Shown here: positions 16,389-23,453 of the stretch, in pieces
Layout of the letters: each line of letters starts with the position of its first letter
How positions within the stretch are numbered: the first letter of the stretch is position 1
From: an uncultured Eubacteriales bacterium
GTDB lineage: Bacteria; Bacillota; Clostridia; Christensenellales; Aristaeellaceae
Direction of reading: 5' to 3'
Assembly: GCA_900550955.1 (NCBI GenBank)
Contig: URUF01000014.1
Coordinates: 1 to 45,592 of the forward strand
DNA length: 45,592 bases
Notes under the pieces: generated by a model
The model's input: only the letters and a program-made list of their open reading frames with translations
What the model was told of the DNA's origin: nothing
Databases searched by the model: none
Program-made: the position numbers and the translations under genes

Positions 16389-18368
16389 TCACGCGCTCCC
16401 TGCCAGCCGCATCTCCGCCGCCTGAACCGCCGCGGCGTTAACTTCCTCAGGGTCGTGGAAGGTGGATACCGCCTGCTTTAGCGCCTCTTTGACGGCGCTA
16501 TCATCCCCGGTCGCCAGGGCTTGGCTAAGCAAGCGCAGCTTCTCCTCGATACGCCTGGGCTCCTTGGGTTTGTCACGTTCGATAAAGATCATGCTGTTTT
16601 CCGTCGTATCCAGCTCCTCGGACTTGATAAGCAGCTCCTCATACAGCTTTTCGCCGGGCCTAAGCCCCGTTTCCACAATATCGATGTCCCTGTAAGGCAC
16701 ATAGCCGCTTAGGCGAATCATGTTTTCGGCCAGCTCCAGTATTTTTACGGGCTTGCCCATATCCAGCACGTACAGCTCGCCGTTTTTGGCCATCGCGCCG
16801 GATTGCAGCACCAGCTGGCTGGCCTCCGGAATGGTCATAAAATAGCGGATGATGCGCTTGTCCGTAAGGGTGATGGGGCCGCCGTTCATAATCTGCCGCT
16901 TGAACAGCGGGATAACGGAGCCGTTGGAGCCAAGCACGTTGCCAAAGCGCGTGGCGCTGAAGGAGGTACGGCTGCCGGTGCGGCTTTGCACGATCATTTC
17001 GCACATGCGCTTGGTCGCGCCCATTACGTTGGTGGGGTTAACCGCCTTGTCCGTGGAGATCATGATAAATTTCACCGCGCCGTATTGCTCCGCGGTATTT
17101 ACCATATTCAGCGTGCCAAACACGTTGTTTTTCACGGCCTCGGCGCAGTTGTGCTCCATCAGCGGCACGTGCTTGTGCGCGGCGGCGTGCAAAACAATCT
17201 CGGGCCGGTATTGGTCGAAGATGCGCTCGAGCTGCTGCTTGTCCTGCACGGAGGCGATCTCCACCCGCAAATCGAGCCGGTCGCCGTAGGCGATGTGCAG
17301 CTCCTGCTGGATGTCGTAAGCGCCGTTTTCGTAAATATCCAGCACAATCAGCTGGCGCGGGGCCATTTTGGCGATCTGGCGGCACAGTTCGCTGCCGATG
17401 GAGCCGCCCCCGCCTGAAATCAGCACCACCCGGTCGCGGTAAAAGGCCTTCGTCTTTTCGTCCGCCAGGTGCACGCTCTGGCGGAACAGCAATTCCTCGA
17501 TATCAAATTCCCGAAGCTGGCGCTTGCCGTTATCCACAACCTGCGTAAGGGGATAATCATACACCTTGAGCTTGCAGCCCGTTTGGCGGTATCGCTCGTA
17601 AAGGGCCTTTTTGCGCTCGCCGTCCATCTGCGGCAGCGCGAATACGATCTCCTGCACGGGGAAGGCCGCCAGGCGCTCCAGCGTCGCGTCGGATTCGTGC
17701 AGCACCTCAATGCCCAGGATCTCGCGGCCAGCCTTTTCCCTGTCGGCGTCGATAAAGCAGCAGGGCTGATAGGCGGCCATGGGGTTGTTGAGCAGCTCCT
17801 CGGCCAGCAGCACGCCCACGCGTCCGGCCCCCACGATGGCAATGCGAATCCTGCGCGGCTGCACATTGGCCAGCGGCTCGCATTCGCCCGCTACCCGCTT
17901 GAAAAGCGATGTGGCGGCGGGCCGGCCCCCGCGCACGCTGCTGTCATACAGGAACTGGTAAACGAAGCGCAGCGCCAGCGTGCATAGCAGATTCAACGCA
18001 ACAATAGCCAGCGTGCGCATAAAGGTGATTTGCATGTCGTTTGGCACAAGGCGGGTGGCGGCTACGCACACCCAGCCCGCCGCAAAATCCAATAGCATCA
18101 TGCGCAGATAGGCCGCCGTGTTGGCAAAGCGCCAGATCTGCCGGTAAATGCCGCCTATGCAGCGCAGGCTCATAACCGCGGCCAAACCAATGCCGATTTG
18201 AAACAGCGTGCCGCGCAGCGACAGCGTGCGTACCGCGCTTGGGAAGAAAATAAGCAAAAAGAAATCCACCGCAAGCAGCGAAAGCACATCCAGGCCGATG
18301 AGCAGCCAGCTGCGCTTTGAAATGCGCCTGGCGTTTCCGGCGTCGTGTTGAAGCGTTTTGAATGCCAT
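16389..18368 (-). CDS. WbpM/CapD-type UDP-HexNAc 4,6-dehydratase
   Basis: Membrane-anchored nucleoside-diphosphate-sugar dehydratase/epimerase of 659 residues. Four membrane segments occupy roughly residues 22-140. They are followed by a first Rossmann domain (IAIVGAGRVGVLLAEE at 177-192) and a catalytic SDR domain (GGGGSIG at 319-325). The active-site stretch STDKAVNPTNVMGATK at 438-453 has methionine 449 where classical SDR enzymes carry the catalytic tyrosine. This is the known feature of the long WbpM-like group. It likely makes UDP-4-keto-6-deoxy-HexNAc for the aminotransferase next door. Length and domain order are normal for the family. Confidence 0.93.
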   Translation of the reverse strand: MAFKTLQHDAGNARRISKRSWLLIGLDVLSLLAVDFFLLIFFPSAVRTLSLRGTLFQIGIGLAAVMSLRCIGGIYRQIWRFANTAAYLRMMLLDFAAGWVCVAATRLVPNDMQITFMRTLAIVALNLLCTLALRFVYQFLYDSSVRGGRPAATSLFKRVAGECEPLANVQPRRIRIAIVGAGRVGVLLAEELLNNPMAAYQPCCFIDADREKAGREILGIEVLHESDATLERLAAFPVQEIVFALPQMDGERKKALYERYRQTGCKLKVYDYPLTQVVDNGKRQLREFDIEELLFRQSVHLADEKTKAFYRDRVVLISGGGGSIGSELCRQIAKMAPRQLIVLDIYENGAYDIQQELHIAYGDRLDLRVEIASVQDKQQLERIFDQYRPEIVLHAAAHKHVPLMEHNCAEAVKNNVFGTLNMVNTAEQYGAVKFIMISTDKAVNPTNVMGATKRMCEMIVQSRTGSRTSFSATRFGNVLGSNGSVIPLFKRQIMNGGPITLTDKRIIRYFMTIPEASQLVLQSGAMAKNGELYVLDMGKPVKILELAENMIRLSGYVPYRDIDIVETGLRPGEKLYEELLIKSEELDTTENSMIFIERDKPKEPRRIEEKLRLLSQALATGDDSAVKEALKQAVSTFHDPEEVNAAAVQAAEMRLAGSA

Positions 18369-18382
18369 TCCGGCTTAGCCCC

Positions 18383-19705
18383 CTATGCCGTTTTGAGCCG
18401 CCTGTCCGTTTCCAGCAGGTAGCCCAGGAAAAGGAAAAACAGAAAATTGAGGATGCTGTATGTATCCACGAACAGGTAGTGCTCCGTCAGGCCGCATAGA
18501 AACAGCGGCAGCGGAATCAGCGTCAATAGCTTCTCCGCGGCCGCTGCCGTCTTGCTTTTAAGGATGCGGGCCATGGCCCCAAACATTTTTATGGTAAACC
18601 AGGCCGCCGCAAGCAGCCCGGGCAGCCCCGTCAGCATCAGGGTTTGCAGATAGGAATTATGCATATGGGTAAACCATTCATAAGTGGCATACCGGTTGAC
18701 CACATGCATCATTTCCAACTCGTCAAAGCCCTTGACAAGCGCTTGGGGATGATGCTTGATAATCAAAGGAACCGAGGTGAAGAGGGGAAGCCTTCCATTA
18801 AGATTGGTAATTTTATAAAAAAAAGAACGTGTTGCAGTGCTGTCTGGGTCAATACTAGATATTTTTTGGGAAATCACCCTCGTCAACGGCCCAAACCCCG
18901 CCACAACCGCCACAAGCAGCGCCGCCGCGCCCGCAAGGAGAAGCGTGCGCATGCGCCTGCGGGAAAGGTTCAGCCGCGAAAGCAGGATCATCGCCGCCAG
19001 CACCAGCGTAAAGGCGAATACCACAAAGGCCGTGCGCGAGGTCGTAAGCACAATGCCGGCGGTAAAGACGCCCAGGCAAAGCAGCGCGGGCGCAAGGAAA
19101 AGGGGCTTCCAATGCGCGCTAAGCAGGTACAGCGTCATAAAAAACCCGGCCAGGCTTATAAACGCGGTAAAATAGGGGTGCTGGCTCAGGATGATCAGCC
19201 GGGATTCCTTCATGCCAAACTCGCTTTGGAAGAAGGGGATTACAATCAACCGGCCCAGAAGGGCGGAAACCAGCGCCAGGCCCACCAGGGCCGCAAGCGT
19301 AGCCGTAAGCCCAAGCGCGAGGGCGTCCAGGGCCCTGCGATCCTTCGCGTCGCGCAGCACGTGCGCAAAGGGAAGGGCCAGGCCGTAGGTGGCGCTCAGC
19401 GATATCAGCCTGTAACGGTTGTAGCTGTATTGCAGGTAATGGTCGCCGTTGAGCATGCGGGTAAGGGCATACCAGCCCACAAAAAACAGGCCCAGCAAGT
19501 AGAGCCTGTTTCCCCGGTAATCGCCCCGGTACATGGAAACGCCAATCAGCGCATACACAGGCGCCGCGCAGTAATTCTGCATCACCGCGTGGCCGCGGTC
19601 GTATGTTAAAAGGCCGCCAAGCATCACCAGCGCGGTTAGCGCGGCTGTAAAAATACGCGCGCCCCGCAGCCGGCTTTCGCCGCGCCCCGGTTGAAGTTCT
19701 TGCAT
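18383..19705 (-). CDS. O-antigen ligase/polymerase family membrane protein
   Basis: A 440-residue polytopic protein with 10-12 membrane segments. Its extracytoplasmic loop contains RLPLFTSVPLIIKHHPQALVKGFDELEM and a later WFTHMHNSYLQTLMLTGLPGL. The HxHNSYLQ stretch is the Wzy_C (WaaL-like) signature. It has normal GC content, unlike the AT-rich wzy at 10164-11408, so the operon has two proteins of this superfamily. In a Gram-positive organism it might act as a second polymerase or as a ligase to another acceptor. The sequence alone does not decide. It is the second gene after the antiterminator. Confidence 0.85.
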   Translation of the reverse strand: MQELQPGRGESRLRGARIFTAALTALVMLGGLLTYDRGHAVMQNYCAAPVYALIGVSMYRGDYRGNRLYLLGLFFVGWYALTRMLNGDHYLQYSYNRYRLISLSATYGLALPFAHVLRDAKDRRALDALALGLTATLAALVGLALVSALLGRLIVIPFFQSEFGMKESRLIILSQHPYFTAFISLAGFFMTLYLLSAHWKPLFLAPALLCLGVFTAGIVLTTSRTAFVVFAFTLVLAAMILLSRLNLSRRRMRTLLLAGAAALLVAVVAGFGPLTRVISQKISSIDPDSTATRSFFYKITNLNGRLPLFTSVPLIIKHHPQALVKGFDELEMMHVVNRYATYEWFTHMHNSYLQTLMLTGLPGLLAAAWFTIKMFGAMARILKSKTAAAAEKLLTLIPLPLFLCGLTEHYLFVDTYSILNFLFFLFLGYLLETDRRLKTA

Positions 19706-19732
19706 CTGTGTGTGAATTCCCTTCCCAACGGT

Positions 19733-20266
19733 TTATTCCGCGCCCTGGGCAGGGGCCTTCAGGCAGTCGTAGGACAGCCAAAGGTACTTGGTTCCGCCCA
19801 GAATATCCAGCTCGATACGCGCGGTCTGCTTGCGCCGGTCCATTTGAACCACCCTACCGTGGAACGCCTTGAACAGGCCGTCCACAATTTCCACCCGGTC
19901 GCCCAGCCTGACCGCCTGGAGCACGCCAATCAGGCCGCCGTGCCGCCAAAGCCAGTCCGCAAACTGCCTGTCCGGCCCGGCAAGCACGGCGCTTCCGCCC
20001 CGGTTTTCGTATCTGAGCAGGCGGATTACGCTTTGCAGGCCGCCAAGCGCGGCCTGGGCGGCGGGATCCAAAGCCGGGGAGTATACGAATACATACCCCG
20101 GCAGCAGCGGCGCGTAAAGATCCTCCCATTGCGTTCCACGCCGAAGGCGCTTGTGCTTGCGGGGATAAATCGCCCGGCCTATGCCTTTATCCTCAACGGC
20201 CCGCACAACCGCCGCCTCGTGCCCGGTCAGGCAGAACAGGCAGCGAACCTCGGCATAGTCCTCCAT
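19733..20266 (-). CDS. loaP: LoaP-like NusG-family antiterminator
   Basis: A 177-residue specialised NusG paralogue. The NGN domain (about residues 1-110) includes the hallmark PLLPGYVFVY at 53-62, and a KOW motif follows at about 122-143 (GDRVEIVDGLFKAFHGRVV). In Bacillota, such first-gene NusG paralogues (LoaP) let RNA polymerase read through terminators in long polysaccharide and natural-product operons. I chose the ATG at 20266 because GGAAGGAGAAGCGC precedes it and the protein starts directly at the NGN domain. The open frame to 20479 is leader RNA. It is the promoter-proximal gene of a probable 15-gene operon. The symbol is by family, and assignment to LoaP rather than another NusG paralogue is probable. 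Confidence 0.85.
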   Translation of the reverse strand: MEDYAEVRCLFCLTGHEAAVVRAVEDKGIGRAIYPRKHKRLRRGTQWEDLYAPLLPGYVFVYSPALDPAAQAALGGLQSVIRLLRYENRGGSAVLAGPDRQFADWLWRHGGLIGVLQAVRLGDRVEIVDGLFKAFHGRVVQMDRRKQTARIELDILGGTKYLWLSYDCLKAPAQGAE

Positions 20267-20524
20267 GCGCTTCTCCTTCCGTAAAAGGGCATAGCTTCGC
20301 CTCCGCCTTTTTGGCAAGGCGGTAAACGGCGCCGCTATGTCCATCCCTCCGCTGCCACCACGCAATACACTGTGACTGGCTTGTCGGAACGGTTGTTGCG
20401 CCCGGGGCGCATTCCCTTTCCTTCCCGCGTCTGCTGGATTCGCTGGCGTTTTGCTTCGCCTCCAAAAAATGTGCGGCAAAACACCAAACGTTTAAAAGTG
20501 GATAAATTTACCTACCCATCCACT
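20267..20524 (-). promoter_or_regulatory. Long 5' leader of the polysaccharide operon
   Basis: About 258 bases separate the predicted transcription start from the antiterminator start codon. At the very 5' end GTGGAT (20523-20518 side) and ATCCAC (20503-20498 side) can close a 14-base loop. A second hairpin at 20303-20322 has a perfect 7-bp stem (CCGCCTT/AAGGCGG) with a six-base loop and no U-tract. An 11-base direct repeat (GGAGGCGAAGC on the minus strand) occurs at 20453-20463 and 20294-20304. LoaP proteins are known to act through structured RNA in the leader, so these are candidate recognition elements. This is inference. Confidence 0.5.
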
Positions 20525-20530
20525 CTACAT

Positions 20531-20559
20531 ATTATAGCATAACTCAATTTCTTCGTCAA
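20531..20559 (-). promoter_or_regulatory. Promoter of the polysaccharide operon
   Basis: TTGACG (20559-20554) and a perfect TATAAT (20536-20531) are separated by exactly 17 bases on the minus strand. Transcription should begin near 20524. This is the only near-consensus promoter seen before the operon's terminator at 4671-4706. Confidence 0.88.
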
Positions 20560-20638
20560 ACGCGGCCCCTGTTTCCACGGCGGTTTTGGCGTGAAAATGA
20601 ATAAATTTCCTGTAAAAACTGCTCGAAACGGCATGCCC

Positions 20639-21154
20639 TTAAAGCAGGGCGGCCCGGTAGATCAGGTTGATAAACAGCCCGGCCACCCAAAGGCCCATCA
20701 AAAGCCACTTGAGCGTGGTTGCGGCGCTGGCCGCCTTTAGCGTGCCTGTAAGCCGCCTTTGGGGGTACGCCCCCAGCGCGCGCAGAAGCAGCAGGTTCTC
20801 CAGCGTGTCCGCCGCGCCGCGCAGGCAGGCGAGCGCATACATGGCATGGCGCAGGGGCGCAAGCACGCCCGTGTTGTGCGTAACAACCAGCATCACCAGC
20901 CCAAAGGAGGCAATAAACCCAAAGTCCGTCAGCCAGAAGCGCCTGAGCAAGCCCTTTCCCTGCGGGCCGGCCTTGTCAAAGGAGGCAAACGCCTGTTCTG
21001 GCGTGTAACGGAAAAGCATATCCAGGCACTGAAAATCCGCGTCCAGGGCGCGCAGGGCGGGCACGCCGCCCTTGGCGCGCCACATGGCCCAGTAGCACGC
21101 GGCTGTGCCCAACGCGCCCACGATGGCCGCCGCTATCCACAGCCCGGCGCTCAT
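20639..21154 (-). CDS. Small four-helix membrane protein, unknown function
   Basis: A 171-residue protein I do not recognise. It has hydrophobic segments near residues 3-25, 70-95, 95-115 and 145-168, with a soluble charged stretch between the first and second (about residues 25-65). There is no signal peptidase site or known motif. The ATG at 21154 overlaps the stop of the kinase gene as ATGA, so it is translationally coupled to it. The frame extending to 21331 lies inside that gene and is not credible. It is the last gene of the nine-gene operon, and I see no clear terminator after it. Confidence 0.7.
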   Translation of the reverse strand: MSAGLWIAAAIVGALGTAACYWAMWRAKGGVPALRALDADFQCLDMLFRYTPEQAFASFDKAGPQGKGLLRRFWLTDFGFIASFGLVMLVVTHNTGVLAPLRHAMYALACLRGAADTLENLLLLRALGAYPQRRLTGTLKAASAATTLKWLLMGLWVAGLFINLIYRAALL

Positions 21155-21987
21155 TTGCAGGGCTCCATATTCACGCCCAGGCGCGTACAGGGCACGCGCC
21201 CGGCCAGCAGGTCGCCAATGTGGTAGCGCGCATGGCCTATGACCACGTTGGCGCCGTGCTCCACCGCGCGCATGGCAAAGGCCAGCTTGGCCCGCGCGCC
21301 GTTGGCCCCGCTGCGGCTGGCCCCGCTGCAATGCCCCATGAGCCCGGTCACCTTGGCGCGCACCTCCTCCAGGCTGCCGCCGGTGACCAGCCTTACCAGG
21401 GTGGAGGGATCGTCGCGGTTTAGGTAGATGCCGTCCGTGCTGGTGAGCAGGATGAGGTTTTTGGCGCCTACCAGCTGCGCGACCACCTCGGCGGTTTCAT
21501 CGTTATCCACGCATTCCACCACCGCGGCCCCTTCCGCGCGGCGGCTGGCAAGCTCCATCTTGCGCACCTCCTCGTCGCTTACGGGGTCGTTGTAATTGAT
21601 GATGGGAATCACGCCCTGCTGGGCCGCGCGTTTGAGCAGGCTTAGGATGTGCTCCCGGCGGGGCGCGTCGTTAAAGTGCGTGTGCTCCACCAGCACCTGC
21701 CTCACGCCGTATTCCGGACGGATGAACTGCCGGTAGGCGTTCATGAGGATGGTTTGTCCCTGGGCGGCATAATCCGCCTTGTCCTGCTCGGTTACGCCGC
21801 CCAGCTCGTGGCCTGTGCGGTGCATGTAATCCAGGCGGCCAATCTCCGTAGCGCCGCTGGTAACCAGAATCATGCCCGGGCGCAGGTCCCCGCCCAGCCT
21901 TTGAAAGATGTTGTAGTCAATGGCGTTGTCCTCCTTCTGAATCAGCGCCATGCTTCCGATTTTTACCACCAAATCCAGCTCGCCCAT
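21151..21987 (-). CDS. Diverged glutamate-5-kinase-like amino acid kinase
   Basis: Amino acid kinase family protein of 278 residues without a C-terminal PUA domain. The N-terminal VVKIGSMAL resembles the ProB VVKVGSS loop. LVTSGATEIG corresponds to the glycine-rich substrate loop, NDETAEVVAQLVGAKNLILLTSTDGIY to the ADP-binding region, and GANGARAKLAFAMRA to the ProB GTGGMxTK stretch. These are recognisable but all altered. No proA lies alongside, so a role in proline synthesis is doubtful and another acyl or phosphate substrate is possible. The ATG at 21987 has AAGGAGG nine bases upstream. The longer frame to 22185 overlaps the MATE gene. Confidence 0.75.
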   Translation of the reverse strand: MGELDLVVKIGSMALIQKEDNAIDYNIFQRLGGDLRPGMILVTSGATEIGRLDYMHRTGHELGGVTEQDKADYAAQGQTILMNAYRQFIRPEYGVRQVLVEHTHFNDAPRREHILSLLKRAAQQGVIPIINYNDPVSDEEVRKMELASRRAEGAAVVECVDNDETAEVVAQLVGAKNLILLTSTDGIYLNRDDPSTLVRLVTGGSLEEVRAKVTGLMGHCSGASRSGANGARAKLAFAMRAVEHGANVVIGHARYHIGDLLAGRVPCTRLGVNMEPCK

Positions 21988-22013
21988 GGCTGTTTCCTCC
22001 TTCATAAGCCGCC

Positions 22014-23429
22014 TTAGCCCTCGGGCTGCCCGGTCAGCACATTCATCCAGGTTTTCTTTTTGAAATGCGGAATCCCTACCGCCATTTTCACCGCTTCCTC
22101 CAGGAAGGTGCAGGCATACACCCATTCCAGCGGCCACTTGAGCGCCAGCGCCGCGATGCCGGTGCTGGTTACGCCCACAACCCACAGCGTGCCCACGTCC
22201 AAAACCAGGCTGAACAGCGTATCGCCGCCGGAGCGCAGCACGCCCACCACGTTGATGGTGTTGAACGCCCGAAACCAGATGGTTAGCCCGCCCAGCAGCA
22301 AAATCAGCTCCGCCTTGTCCCGCACCTCCTGGGAAAGGCCGGAAAAGACGGCCACCAGCGGCCCGCGCGCGGCGATCACAGCCGCGCCCAGCACCACGCC
22401 GGCCGCCATGGCGCCCACCATGAGCCGCTTGGCGTACAGGTACGCCTTATCGCGCTCGCCCGCGCCCAGCGCCTTGCCCACAATAATGGCCGTGGCGTTC
22501 ATCAGGGCGAAGATGGCCACCCACACCAAATCGTTGATGGTGTTGCAAACGCCCATGGTAGCCACCGCCGCGTCGCCCATGCGGCCATAGAATACGCTGT
22601 ACATGGTGGTGCCCGTGGCCCACAGCCCCTCGTTAAAGATGACGGGCACCACGGTTTTGGCAAAGCGCTTCCTAAACGCGCGGTCACGGCACAGCCATTC
22701 GCCGGGGCGGGCCCCGGCGGGCAAGCGCATGCCGTAGGCAAAGGCCATGTTCATCGCCATGGACGCCGCCGCGCTGACGACCGTGGCCAGCGCCGCGCCC
22801 CGAACGCCCATGGCCGGGAAACCAAGCTTGCCGAAGATGAGGGCGTAATTGAGCACCGTATTGGTTAGGATGCTCACAAACCCGGACAGCATGGGCAGAT
22901 AGGTTTTTTCCGCCGCCTTGATGGTGGCGGCGTACACGCTGTCCACCGCCGTAAACAGGTAGCCAAAGGCCACGATGCGCAGATACGCAACCGCCAGCTC
23001 ATAGCTTTCGCCCTGGGGCAGGAACAGCGATATCAGCTGGCGGGGGAACAGAAGCGCCGCGCTCATGAACACCGCCGCCACGATTGCGACAAAGCCCATG
23101 GACAGGCCCATGGCGCAGCGCATGTGCTTTACATCCCGCGCGCCCCAGTATTGGCTTAGGAAAATCGCGCCGCCCGTGCACGTGCCAAAGGTAAACAGGT
23201 TAAACATAAAGGTGACGCGGTTGGCCTGCGTTACGGCGGAATACGCCGCGTCGCCCAGGCCGCTCACCATCAGGCCGTCCACAATGTGCAGCGAGGCGGC
23301 CACCAGCTGCTGAATCACCATGGGCAGCGCCACCAAAAACACGTTGCGCGCAAAGGGCCTGTCCCAGGTAAGGCATTCCTTTAAAAAGCGCAGCGCCCGA
23401 TGGGGCGCGCGCAAAAGCTTTTGCATCAT
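22014..23429 (-). CDS. MATE-family transporter
   Basis: A 471-residue protein with about 12 membrane segments in two homologous halves. The N-terminal half has FLVALPMVIQQLVAASLHIVDGLMVSGLGD and GGAIFLSQYWGARD, the usual MATE signatures. It is probably a Na+- or H+-coupled exporter of an unknown substrate, in the cytoplasmic membrane. In context (glycosylation genes upstream, kinase downstream) it might instead move a lipid-linked or envelope precursor, but nothing in the sequence shows this. It is co-directional with its neighbours, with 24-26 base gaps. Confidence 0.9.
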   Translation of the reverse strand: MMQKLLRAPHRALRFLKECLTWDRPFARNVFLVALPMVIQQLVAASLHIVDGLMVSGLGDAAYSAVTQANRVTFMFNLFTFGTCTGGAIFLSQYWGARDVKHMRCAMGLSMGFVAIVAAVFMSAALLFPRQLISLFLPQGESYELAVAYLRIVAFGYLFTAVDSVYAATIKAAEKTYLPMLSGFVSILTNTVLNYALIFGKLGFPAMGVRGAALATVVSAAASMAMNMAFAYGMRLPAGARPGEWLCRDRAFRKRFAKTVVPVIFNEGLWATGTTMYSVFYGRMGDAAVATMGVCNTINDLVWVAIFALMNATAIIVGKALGAGERDKAYLYAKRLMVGAMAAGVVLGAAVIAARGPLVAVFSGLSQEVRDKAELILLLGGLTIWFRAFNTINVVGVLRSGGDTLFSLVLDVGTLWVVGVTSTGIAALALKWPLEWVYACTFLEEAVKMAVGIPHFKKKTWMNVLTGQPEG

Positions 23430-23453
23430 AAGCCTCTTTCTTCCCGCGTTGCG

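Noticed and set aside
20267..20479. N-terminal extension of the NusG-like protein
   Set aside because: No family similarity. GGAAGGAG directly precedes the ATG at 20266, and the region is the structured operon leader.
20560..20638. Terminator after the nine-gene operon
   Set aside because: No stem followed by a T-run is visible on the minus strand here. Termination may be factor-dependent, or transcripts may run into the polysaccharide operon.
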